From Lepagella muris (GTDB lineage: Bacteria; Bacteroidota; Bacteroidia; Bacteroidales; Muribaculaceae): a DNA stretch of 64,000 bases. The DNA lies in the NCBI RefSeq assembly GCF_004793975.1, contig NZ_SRYB01000014.1, forward strand, positions 47,622 to 111,621, given 5' to 3'. Of the stretch, positions 16,344 to 24,594 are shown one piece after another (positions within the stretch are counted from its first letter, which is position 1; each line of letters begins with the position of its first letter). Under the pieces are notes generated by a model. The model was not told the DNA's origin. It saw nothing but the letters and a program-made list of their open reading frames with translations, and searched no databases. Position numbers and translations under genes: made by a program.

Positions 16344-17201
16344 ATGAGGCTCATTACAATCATAATCATATTTATTCTTACTTTGCTACTTTCCTGTCGC
16401 AAAGAAGAGAGTAATATGGAAACGTCTCTTATGGAAGCCTCAAAACAAGAGCTTGCGGATGCCATTGAGGAAAGAGACCGCCTTATTGTGCTCGTAAAGG
16501 AGATTTCTGAAAACATTGAGGACGTAAAGGCAAATGAGAGTATATATCCATTCAGCAATAGCATTTATAATCAAAAAGATAGCAAGGATGGGATAATACT
16601 TGACCTGAACGCTATCCAAAAGACTCTTGCCCAGCGAAGAAGCAATATTTCCTCTTTGGAGAGGAATATTGAGATTTCCATATCGAAGTTCGACAGCTTG
16701 AAGAATGTAGTGAAGGCTTTGCGCTGGAGATTGGACTCGCAATCAACCACCGTGGCAAAACTAAAGAAAAATATTGCTTTGGATAAAGCCTCGATCGACT
16801 CTCTGAATAAGATAGTGGATTCTCTAAACTCGGAAATAAACGAGGCTCACAGACAATTGCAAATAGCTTCCTCTTCTTCATTGAATTTTGCCGACAGATT
16901 CAACACCTGTCATTTCGTAATTGCCGACAAGAAAGATCTGAAAAAGCATAAAATTATAGAATCGTCATTTCTCAGAAAAACAAAAGTGCTTGAAAATGAT
17001 TTTGACATATCTTTTTTCACGAGTGCTGACAAAAGAACTCTAACCTGGATTGACCTTAAAGACCATGATGTCAAAATCCTTACAAAACATCCAAAAAATT
17101 CCTATGTGTTAACCAACGCGAACCGCAAAAGACTACTTCATATCACTAATCCGGAGCAATTCTGGAGCCTAACCAACTTTCTCGTAATTCAGACCAACTG
17201 A
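16344..17201 (+). CDS. Coiled-coil lipoprotein, unknown function
   Basis: 285 residues. MRLITIIIIFILTLLLSC is a lipoprotein signal ending in a lipobox cysteine at residue 18, so the protein is probably anchored to a membrane facing the periplasm. Residues about 25-55 and 85-180 have heptad-like spacing of I/L with K/E/S/D (ISSLERNIEISISKFDSLKN and SIDSLNKIVDSLNSEINEAHR), predicting long coiled coils. The C-terminal 100 residues form a globular part (HFVIADKKDLKKHKIIE...RTLTWIDLKDHDVKILTKHP...NRKRLLHITNPEQFWSLTNFLVIQ). This layout occurs in uncharacterised Bacteroidetes lipoproteins. It is flanked by ladder arrays of the same unit on both sides. Confidence 0.75.
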   Translation: MRLITIIIIFILTLLLSCRKEESNMETSLMEASKQELADAIEERDRLIVLVKEISENIEDVKANESIYPFSNSIYNQKDSKDGIILDLNAIQKTLAQRRSNISSLERNIEISISKFDSLKNVVKALRWRLDSQSTTVAKLKKNIALDKASIDSLNKIVDSLNSEINEAHRQLQIASSSSLNFADRFNTCHFVIADKKDLKKHKIIESSFLRKTKVLENDFDISFFTSADKRTLTWIDLKDHDVKILTKHPKNSYVLTNANRKRLLHITNPEQFWSLTNFLVIQTN

Positions 17202-17220
17202 ATTTTATCGGTTCGCAAGA

Positions 17221-17254
17221 AGAGAGGGATAATGCTTGTGCATTATCCCTCTCT
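17221..17254 (+). terminator. Terminator hairpin after the coiled-coil lipoprotein
   Basis: AGAGAGGGATAATGC, loop TTGT and GCATTATCCCTCTCT form a perfect 15-bp stem followed by TTT. It lies 20 bases after the lipoprotein stop. Confidence 0.8.
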
Positions 17255-17265
17255 TTACCATTAAT

Positions 17266-17347
17266 AGACATCATGCACATCATGCTTTGACATTATGCAC
17301 AATATAATTGATGTGCATGATGTCAAGGCTTGATGTGCTTGATGTAT
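17266..17347. repeat. Second CATCATGCACA/TGCATGATGT ladder
   Basis: Two to three CATCATGC/CATTATGC units followed by about four TGCATGATGT/GCTTGATGT units in complement. It uses the same unit as 16060-16250 and lies between the terminator and the 3' end of the convergent lipoprotein gene. Confidence 0.75.
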
Positions 17348-17351
17348 GTGA

Positions 17352-17861
17352 TTATTCCGACAGTTCGCGCTTGATCTCATCAAGACGATCCATTGCTTCC
17401 GATGCGGGCACCGATAATTGGCGCGTAGACGTGACGACAGCTCCGGGGATGACAGATTCAAGCAACGTCTCCGCTGATGGAGTCTCCTTCAACTGTGAAT
17501 ATTCCTCAAAGGTGTAGCGCGTAAATTGGTAGCCCTTCCCTATTCCCTGACGATCGAGCCACCATCCGTCTACAAGCGGGACCGGTGCGGAACTCAGGCT
17601 TATATCCCCCGGGGCGGGATAATATGACAGCCTGCCATCCTTGCCAACCCTTACGGCAACATTATTGCTATAGTCGCCACTCATCTTGAATGCCGTAGCC
17701 TTTAGAACGAACGCCTGTGTGCCTCCACCTTTTACCTTAACGGTTTTCTCTATGGTATCAACACTTGCCGACGACATATCTCCTCCATCTTTTTTTATAT
17801 TTTTATGGGAGCATCCTCCAATCATAAGAAGAATAAAAGCCCAAAATCCTACTTTTTTCAT
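17352..17861 (-). CDS. Small lipoprotein, unknown function
   Basis: 169 residues starting MKKVGFWAFILLMIGGCSH, a lipoprotein signal with the lipobox cysteine at 17. The mature part contains a GGGTQAFVLKATAFKMSGDYSNNVAVRVGKDG block that looks beta-rich, a WWLDRQGIGKGYQFTRYTFEEY segment and a charged helical C-terminus. I do not recognise a named family. The gene stands alone, convergent with the coiled-coil lipoprotein, and its start is followed by an AT-rich promoter-like gap. Confidence 0.7.
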   Translation of the reverse strand: MKKVGFWAFILLMIGGCSHKNIKKDGGDMSSASVDTIEKTVKVKGGGTQAFVLKATAFKMSGDYSNNVAVRVGKDGRLSYYPAPGDISLSSAPVPLVDGWWLDRQGIGKGYQFTRYTFEEYSQLKETPSAETLLESVIPGAVVTSTRQLSVPASEAMDRLDEIKRELSE

Positions 17862-17954
17862 AGTTATTTCTTAAATTTTGTAAATTTTAATCCAATACAA
17901 CCCCATTAACTTAAAATTATGTTAAAATTTAAAATATTTTTATGTTATATAGCA

Positions 17955-18058
17955 TTGTTTTGAAAAATATTTTATAATTTTGCAGTGAGTTTTTCATGGT
18001 ATTAGATTTTAAGGTTAACTGAAGATTGGTTGTCGTGAGACAATCAATTATTTTTTTA
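17955..18058 (+). ncRNA. Candidate small RNA with promoter and intrinsic terminator
   Basis: In the 222-base gap between two leftward genes, the plus strand has a TAATTTTG box at 17975-17982 with TTG 17 bases before it at 17955-17957. A perfect-looking terminator follows: an 11-bp stem 18024-18034/18039-18049, loop GTGA, then ATTTTTTTAT. The predicted RNA would run from about 17989 to about 18055, roughly 65-70 nucleotides. No ORF fits between. The terminator points rightward, away from both neighbouring genes, which supports an independent RNA. There is no evidence for a target. Confidence 0.45.
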
Positions 18059-18083
18059 TACCTACCCATACCATTTTCCCACA

Positions 18084-19160
18084 TCACAATTTCACATAAA
18101 CCCGCTTTTTCCACAACGGATAGCCGATAAGGAAGTTCATTGCCACATAGAGCAACGCATAGCATAATGAGACGAACTCTTTCATCGGGATGATGGAGCT
18201 GATGGTGTTGTAGAAAAATTCGCTCAATCCTATTCGTCCGAAGATTATCGCCATCAATTCGCTGCTGACATACAACAGCAATGCATTGCTACCGAACACC
18301 TTGAATATACGGCTGAACACTCCGTCGTAATGGTCTTTATCCACAAATTTCATTGTCAGTGCGAGAAGGAGTGCACAACTGCCCGACGTAACCAATGCGA
18401 AACTGGGGCTCCAGATATGCTTGTTGTATGGGTGGAAGAAATTCAGAAGGAAACCACAGACAATAAGCAGACTGCCTAATGTGAACACGGATACGATCTT
18501 ATCGGATAATTCTTTCTCTCTACTGAATAATTTGGCACAATAGAAACCTAACAACGTGTTGACAAGTGCGCTTATGGTGCTCAGTAATCCTTCGGGGTCC
18601 ACCGCCGACTTATGATACAGATGTGCATCTCCAAAAAGCGACTCATCCACTCGATACAGGATATTGTCAGACGACACTTCGCTATATCCGTTGCCCAACA
18701 CCAATATGACGGTATAGATTACAAGCAGCAATACCGAGAGTGGCAACGTAAGTCCGGGACGTCCGCAAAGGGAGAAGAGAGCTACGAGGAAATAGCATAA
18801 CGCGATTCTTTGCAATACCGCCCAGAAACGTAATTCCCATATCGACAGCCCATCCCCCCAGATTGCCATATCAAACCAGTTGATCGCAACGCCGATCAGA
18901 AGCAGAATAACCGACCTCTTGACAATCTTGCCGAATGTCTGCCCAGTGAACTTAAAACCTCTTTTCCCCAAGGAGAGATAGAGCGACACGCCCATTATGA
19001 AGAGGAAAAAGGGAAATACAAAATCGCTTACCGACAAGCCGTTCCATGAAGCATGCTGCAACATTGGGAATGATCCGCCATAACCGTTGTTGACCAATAT
19101 CATGCCTGCCACGGTCAACCCTCTGACAATATCAAGGGATTGTAGTCTTGCTGTTTTCAT
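18084..19160 (-). CDS. HGSNAT/NagX-like membrane acyltransferase (COG4299/DUF5009 type)
   Basis: 358 residues with about 10 membrane segments. The N-terminus RLQSLDIVRGLTVAGMILVNN and the loop HASWNGLSVSDFVFPFFLFIMGVSLYLSL match the family of heparan-alpha-glucosaminide N-acetyltransferase, where a histidine in the first extracytoplasmic loop carries the acetyl group. It would transfer acetyl from cytoplasmic acetyl-CoA to an amino sugar on the other face of the inner membrane. The start overlaps the GH89 stop by four bases, so the pair is coupled. A general acyltransferase of another sugar is the alternative. Confidence 0.82.
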   Translation of the reverse strand: MKTARLQSLDIVRGLTVAGMILVNNGYGGSFPMLQHASWNGLSVSDFVFPFFLFIMGVSLYLSLGKRGFKFTGQTFGKIVKRSVILLLIGVAINWFDMAIWGDGLSIWELRFWAVLQRIALCYFLVALFSLCGRPGLTLPLSVLLLVIYTVILVLGNGYSEVSSDNILYRVDESLFGDAHLYHKSAVDPEGLLSTISALVNTLLGFYCAKLFSREKELSDKIVSVFTLGSLLIVCGFLLNFFHPYNKHIWSPSFALVTSGSCALLLALTMKFVDKDHYDGVFSRIFKVFGSNALLLYVSSELMAIIFGRIGLSEFFYNTISSIIPMKEFVSLCYALLYVAMNFLIGYPLWKKRVYVKL

Positions 19161-21394
19161 TTCGATTTAATTAAATAGTCTATCACTTCTTTTGAGATCT
19201 CTATCGCATCCCCTTCCGGCGACGCGCTGTATTCATTCTTGCGTAAGGTCCACGGCTCCTCCATGGCATACCAATCAATCTGCGGACCCGTGGGGAGAGC
19301 CATCGCAAACAATTCCGTCGAGGTCTTGTTGCTGTTCGGACCCTCACCGAGTCCGGAGGCATCCGGACGGGAGTTGCGCTCCATCTGCTCCGCAAGCGCA
19401 TTGAAATAATGCTCCCATCGGGGATAATAGAAGTCACGCAGGAGCCCGTTCCATTCCTTATTGGCATAATCTCTCAGACCACCGGCATCCGCACATTCCC
19501 GATTGCCCCACGTGGTGACCTGCACCCGCGCATTCCATTCATACAGATCCTTCTCCTCCTCGCTCTCACCTCTCGAACGTGCCTGTTCGGTCCAATTGCC
19601 GAGCCGGAATTCCTTACGGCTTCCCAATACTCTGTCTTGCAGGAGCAGCATCTCAAGAAATCTGTCGGCATTCTTCCGGAAATCATTTTTTGAGAATGAA
19701 TTATAGTCGGCTATCGTGGCAAGATATTGGCGGCGTCCCTGATCGGCGAGTGCCTGACGCACGATATCGACAAGATCATACTCAAAATTATTGTTACCGC
19801 GATATTTGTCGGCAACCGACACCATCTTCACCGCAGCCTCCAAAGTAGACGCCGGGTCATAATAATTGCGCATCTTCGACCAGCTCTTCACCTGAAAGTT
19901 GTTGAGCGACGGACGACCGCAGAATATGCTCTCGTGAGGTCCCTGCTGATTGTTGCCGGCTGGACAATTATATATGGTGCTACCGAGAAGTTGCCACACA
20001 TCTATCAGCACCGGATCTGACGTGCCGTAGCGTGCCTTCACGTAATCCTTCAGCCAGTCCTCCTTCGTGATACGCTCATTGCGCCACGGAAGCTCACTCA
20101 TCAGCTCAAACATAATCGGATTATTGCCCGATCCCTCCATTGTGAAGCCGAAGCCCTTCAGATTGCGTGCAAGGGGATTCCCCTTTGTCTGATAGAAATT
20201 ATCTATAAGCTGATCCATGCGTCCGTGAAGACCGACATTCGCCCCGAAATTCTCCAGCATACAGAACACCCAGTCATGGTCGCCATAGCCATTCTCCCTT
20301 TTCCATACGGATGGTATGCCCCACATCGGACGACATTCTGAGAAGAGATCAAGTATAAGCAGGTCGCCGGGACGCAATGCGGCAAGCATCTCCGGACGCG
20401 GGTTCTCGGTCCAACCCTGCACCACCCATACGGCTTCCGGATTCTCCCTCTTCATAGCAGCCATGAGCCTACGTCCTGACTCAGCATAATCTATGCCGGC
20501 ATCATCCTTGCTCTCATGGAAGGGATCAAGCGAATAATATTTTGACTTACCGTAAAGTCGGGTCAATTCCTTATAATACAGGTCGGCAATCTCATCAAAC
20601 CTCGGATCGGTAGCCGACAGGTTGGACGGGCGCTGATAACCGTTCCATTTCCCGCCGTCGGTCACGTCAAGACCGAGACGCGAAGAGGCATCATGCGGCA
20701 TCATACCGCAGTATCCGGGCAAGACAGGCGTCATGCCAAGCTCCTTCATTCTCGAAAGGATCTTGCGCTGAAGTTTCTCCTGTGCCTCATACCATGAGAG
20801 GGGCATAGGACCACCCCACCCTTCAAGGTTATTCATAGCCCACCATGCCACGAATGCCGGACCGGAAATAAACTCACCTATCTCCTTGTCGGTATATCCC
20901 AACTTCAGAAGCATGTTGCGCCATACGCTCTCCATTCCCACTATCGCCAACGGCATGTTGACGCCATGCAGTGCCATCCAGTCGATTTCACGCTCCCACT
21001 GCTCCCAATCCCAGAACGGCATTGAATAGGAGAACGTGCAATAGTTGAAGTCATATCTTTGCGTAAGATCAGTCTCACGTCGTTCGGGTAACGCGAGCTG
21101 CGGAAGTTTCTCCGGCAAACGAGCCGACATTCCGTTCCACGACAGATGTACGCCGGCATGATGTTTCAGATACCAGTTGACACCCACCGCGATATTAACC
21201 CAACTGTTGCCCCTGACAATCACCTTTCCGTTGCGGCTGTCAAGCTCAAAGAAATCCTTGTCAGACTTCACCAGTTCGGTCTTAAACTTTTTTGATGCAC
21301 CCTTGTCGATTCGCTCCAACAGCTGATCCACCGGATTGGCAAATACCGGCATGACCAGCAACATGAGCAATGCAGATAAAATTATTCGTTTCAT
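19157..21394 (-). CDS. GH89 alpha-N-acetylglucosaminidase
   Basis: 745 residues with a signal peptide (MKRIILSALLMLLVMPVFA), so periplasmic or exported. The small N-terminal domain is followed by the catalytic barrel, with family landmarks YDFNYCTFSYSMPFWDWEQWEREIDWMALHGVNMPLA, NLEGWGGPMPLSWYEAQ, YYSLDPFHESK and VWVVQGWTENPRPE. GH89 enzymes (human NAGLU, Clostridium AgnC) remove terminal alpha-GlcNAc from heparan-type or mucin O-glycans by a retaining mechanism with two glutamates. The downstream HGSNAT-like gene overlaps it, matching two consecutive steps of lysosomal heparan sulfate breakdown. The reading frame is intact. Confidence 0.93.
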   Translation of the reverse strand: MKRIILSALLMLLVMPVFANPVDQLLERIDKGASKKFKTELVKSDKDFFELDSRNGKVIVRGNSWVNIAVGVNWYLKHHAGVHLSWNGMSARLPEKLPQLALPERRETDLTQRYDFNYCTFSYSMPFWDWEQWEREIDWMALHGVNMPLAIVGMESVWRNMLLKLGYTDKEIGEFISGPAFVAWWAMNNLEGWGGPMPLSWYEAQEKLQRKILSRMKELGMTPVLPGYCGMMPHDASSRLGLDVTDGGKWNGYQRPSNLSATDPRFDEIADLYYKELTRLYGKSKYYSLDPFHESKDDAGIDYAESGRRLMAAMKRENPEAVWVVQGWTENPRPEMLAALRPGDLLILDLFSECRPMWGIPSVWKRENGYGDHDWVFCMLENFGANVGLHGRMDQLIDNFYQTKGNPLARNLKGFGFTMEGSGNNPIMFELMSELPWRNERITKEDWLKDYVKARYGTSDPVLIDVWQLLGSTIYNCPAGNNQQGPHESIFCGRPSLNNFQVKSWSKMRNYYDPASTLEAAVKMVSVADKYRGNNNFEYDLVDIVRQALADQGRRQYLATIADYNSFSKNDFRKNADRFLEMLLLQDRVLGSRKEFRLGNWTEQARSRGESEEEKDLYEWNARVQVTTWGNRECADAGGLRDYANKEWNGLLRDFYYPRWEHYFNALAEQMERNSRPDASGLGEGPNSNKTSTELFAMALPTGPQIDWYAMEEPWTLRKNEYSASPEGDAIEISKEVIDYLIKSK

Positions 21395-21476
21395 GGTTAA
21401 ACTTATTACTTCATGGTTGACATTTATCAGTTGGTTTATTTGGAGTGTAACGTCTATGAAAAAAGTATGGACCTTC

Positions 21477-23270
21477 TCATTTTATGACTATTTTCCTGAC
21501 GCTGCTCCCCTCTCTTATTATATACAGACCGGGAACGGATGATATATCCTTCATCTGCCATCGTCTGCCGGAAAGGTCGTAGACCTCAACCTCAGCCGTA
21601 CCCGTCTCCATATCATGGTCATCAGCATCAATTGACGTTATTCCTGATGATTCCGATATTTCTGCGCTGAAGCGCACGATACCATCCTCTATCCGGATTC
21701 CGGAAAGCTCGACTCCGAGCGATGCTCCGTCCCACTGACGTAATGACGGGATTGTGGCATAGCCGAAGCTGACGGTATTACTTGAACCGGGGAAGGGGAA
21801 ACCTTTCAGGTATTGCAGCGTATTGTGGCGTCCATCTGTCGCGCCATTTGCCTTGACAAGCTCCACGTGCTGATGCTGCTTGTCGTTGTTTACCTTATTG
21901 CCGGAAAATACCAACGGGACATAATCCACGTGCCACGCAAGCATTCCGGCAGCCGGAAGAGCCTTATCCCACCCTTTTAGCTGACGGTTCTCCAGAAGAT
22001 AATATTCCGAATCCTTTGATGTGCGGAGTATTATCGCTCTGTTGCTCTCTTCAATATTCTCAATCTCATTCTCACCCTCTTCAATCTCGGAAGGCACAAG
22101 CCAATCGAGCGCGTAGCGTTCGTAGGCGGAATAATTCGGAGGGGTCAATCCGTTGTCGTTATATGATCCGTAATCCATCACGGAGTATTCCCACGGAGTC
22201 AATGGCGTATCCCTCTTTGATGAGTATGTTGCAGTCGGATAAAGGTCGGGTAGTCCGAGCACATGACTGAACTCATGCACAAATGTGCCTATTCCATCCG
22301 GACGCCGCAGATCGTCATACGTCTCATTAGAATATGCAAAACGGTCAATACGGACTCCATCAAGCGTAAAGGGTCGCTTACCTGCCTGTGTAAGAGTCCA
22401 GTTGCAAGGCCATAGGCTGTCGCTTTCATTTGAATCCGCCTCTCCGAGACCGGCATAGAAGATATAGACGTTATCAACGTACCCATCGCCATCCCTGTCA
22501 TATTCAGAGAAATCTATCTCTGCGTCAAGCTTCTTGCACGCCTCTATGACCATGTCGGCACCACGCCTATCCATTCCGGCGGCGTTGTTGCTTCCATAAT
22601 ATTCCATCGTATTGGAAAGTTCTATCGGTCCGAAAACGTCAAACGTGGGGATAAATATACCTCCGGAATTTTCCACGAACCAGTCACGTGCCGAGCCGTT
22701 GGAGCCAAACATATCGAAGCCAGGCTTATTGAGCATATCGTGGAAATATGAATATGTATCGACTTTGGAATCTTCACGGGTTTTTGAATTGAACTTCACA
22801 TCCTGAAACTCCGCAAGTATCACAAGCCCTTTCTGTTCCCCCTTTCTTGGAAACGCATCGGAATAGAGTCCCATGCCACGGGTAGCACCACTTACCGTCA
22901 GTCCCCTCTCATATTCCTGATATTTATACGCCAATGCCTCCGATATTGCATCCGCGTCATACCCTTTCAGGTATTCCATCTCATCTACTTTCCGACAATG
23001 CGCATCATGCGCCACGACTCCGGAAGCGGTCAGAGAAGCATCCCTATCCACTTCGGCATATACGTACCCCAATGTCTCGTCATATTGAAGCAGGTAGCCA
23101 TCCTCGGTAAACACGTCATTACAATGCGCGTTGCCTGTACGCACAACGCACAACGTGCTCCCGTCCGGCTGCGACACGACAACCGACCGCCGCAAAGCCG
23201 GCTTCCCCCCGATCGGAATAGACAGAACCATCCCTATCCACAATATCACTATACAGAAAATAATCCTCAT
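21477..23270 (-). CDS. M6-type secreted metalloprotease with T9SS-like C-terminal tail
   Basis: 597 residues. A signal peptide (residues 1-18) is followed by a propeptide-like region. The zinc site HEFSHVLGLPDLY lies near residue 333, followed by a PLTPWEYSVMDYG segment, the Met-turn region of M6/immune inhibitor A-type proteases. The stretch DYDRDGDGYVDNVYIFYAG is a calcium-binding-like loop before it. The last about 70 residues (VEVYDLSGRRWQMKDISSVPGLYIIREGSSVRKIVIK region) match the type A sorting signal of the type IX secretion system, so the protein is probably released or attached at the cell surface. It is monocistronic, 80 bases upstream of the GH89 gene. Confidence 0.88.
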   Translation of the reverse strand: MRIIFCIVILWIGMVLSIPIGGKPALRRSVVVSQPDGSTLCVVRTGNAHCNDVFTEDGYLLQYDETLGYVYAEVDRDASLTASGVVAHDAHCRKVDEMEYLKGYDADAISEALAYKYQEYERGLTVSGATRGMGLYSDAFPRKGEQKGLVILAEFQDVKFNSKTREDSKVDTYSYFHDMLNKPGFDMFGSNGSARDWFVENSGGIFIPTFDVFGPIELSNTMEYYGSNNAAGMDRRGADMVIEACKKLDAEIDFSEYDRDGDGYVDNVYIFYAGLGEADSNESDSLWPCNWTLTQAGKRPFTLDGVRIDRFAYSNETYDDLRRPDGIGTFVHEFSHVLGLPDLYPTATYSSKRDTPLTPWEYSVMDYGSYNDNGLTPPNYSAYERYALDWLVPSEIEEGENEIENIEESNRAIILRTSKDSEYYLLENRQLKGWDKALPAAGMLAWHVDYVPLVFSGNKVNNDKQHQHVELVKANGATDGRHNTLQYLKGFPFPGSSNTVSFGYATIPSLRQWDGASLGVELSGIRIEDGIVRFSAEISESSGITSIDADDHDMETGTAEVEVYDLSGRRWQMKDISSVPGLYIIREGSSVRKIVIK

Positions 23271-23395
23271 GAAATAAGTTTAGACAACTTAATTATCAAA
23301 AATTTACAAATACTCTACAAAATTAGGAAAAATAATGGAAGTTATGAAATATTAAAAAATATCAAACTAAAATGCCTCTGAATTATTGAAATTAT

Positions 23396-24053
23396 CTAAA
23401 TCTCATTTTCAAGCATCCATTTCCATGCCGGCAATATCTCAATTACCTTTCCAGACTCAAACGCAACGGTTTGCTCCTCATCATGAGTGACTATCACCAT
23501 ACGGCGCACCGGAACACGCTCCGCCAACTTTACAAGAACTTTCGTCTCCCTGTCAAAGGTATTCAAATCCCCCTGTACGGAATATGCCACTTGCACGGCA
23601 TATCCCTCCTCCGGTATAATGAAATCCACTTCTATATTCTTATTGTAATAGAACAACCTATTACGGTAAATCCTATACAAATAAATAGCACATAGATTTT
23701 CCAACAACGCACCACGTCCCTTATTTTCAAATATACTCAAAAATCCATTATCTATAAAATAATGCTTTTTAATCGTTTCCCTCTCTGAAAATTTAGATGC
23801 GAAATTATCTAATGAGAACATTGCACAAGCATCCTGAGCATATCTTACGTATTCGCTCACAGTTGACACAGCAATCGACTCTCTTATACAGCATATAAGA
23901 CTTACCTGCCTGACGGACTCCGACAAGCACATATCTACCTTTTGGTTCAAAATCAAACGGACGGTCATACATCTCTACCCCTTCTATGATTTCCTGACCC
24001 TCCTTTATGAGAATACAAAACAACTCCTTACTTGCCGACATGGTTTCTGACAT
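23396..24053 (-). pseudogene. AAA ATPase/DUF4143 protein with internal deletion and frameshift
   Basis: The first about 55 codons (from 24053) encode the N-terminus of an ATPase with the Walker A GVRQAGKSYMLYKR. Directly afterwards (about 23885) the sequence switches to another frame that encodes ESIAVSTVSEYVRYAQDA, a DUF4143 winged-helix segment, and then the nuclease-like C-terminus (DVDFIIPEEGYAVQVAYS). Intact members are about 380-400 residues with Walker B and sensor regions between these parts, so roughly 180-200 codons are missing and the remainder is out of frame. The protein cannot be functional as encoded. Confidence 0.85.
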
Positions 24054-24084
24054 TTATGTTAACATCGCAAAATTATAATCATTT

Positions 24085-24249
24085 ATTCGCCATCAGCAAA
24101 CAAATCACATCATTTTTATTCGCTACTAGCAAACAAATCGCACCATTTTTATTCGCTACTAGCAAACAAATCGCACCATTTTTATTCGCTACTAGCAAAC
24201 AAATCGCACCATTTTTATTCGCTACTAGCAAACAAATCGCACCAATTTT
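24085..24249. repeat. 33-base tandem repeat, five units
   Basis: Units start at 24085, 24118, 24151, 24184 and 24217. Units 2-4 look identical (attcgctactagcaaacaaa as their first 20 bases), unit 1 has about five differences and unit 5 diverges at its end. The 33-base period keeps a reading frame open on the plus strand (11-residue FATSKQIAPFL units), but the lack of a start context argues against a gene. The rest of the 540-base gap 24054-24594 holds A/T-rich sequence and the hsdR promoter. Confidence 0.95.
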
Positions 24250-24567
24250 TTATATAAAAAATTACCCTTCCATATATTTTTATCAGCAAAGTTTGTCTCA
24301 AACCACTCATAATTCCTATCCACAATACTTAATATTATCGCTAATTCTACACTTTTTCTTGGATATGCGACGATAATAAGCGGATAACGTCGCAAAATTT
24401 GCGACGTTATCCGCAATACAATGTAGCATCAACATATCATCGCATGTATATACACATACGAGACAAGCTCAACCTATATCATCATTTATGATAATGGAGA
24501 GCAACTAATTCTTCTTATTAAGGATTTTTTTATCCGTAATAATTGCAATTAATGATGAAAAAATTCC

Positions 24568-24575
24568 TAATTTTG
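24568..24575 (+). promoter_or_regulatory. Promoter box of the hsdRMS operon
   Basis: TAATTTTG 19 bases before the hsdR ATG, with a TTG 22 bases further upstream (24543-24545). The spacing is slightly long for the consensus. Confidence 0.55.
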
Positions 24576-24594
24576 CACATATAATACAACAATT

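Noticed and set aside
24085..24249. CRISPR array at the 33-base repeat
   Set aside because: Units are directly adjacent with no spacers; it is a simple tandem repeat.
24032..24376. 114-residue ORF made of 11-residue FATSKQIAPFL repeats
   Set aside because: The open frame is a by-product of a 33-base period; there is no promoter or credible start context, and it begins inside the start of the broken ATPase gene on the other strand.
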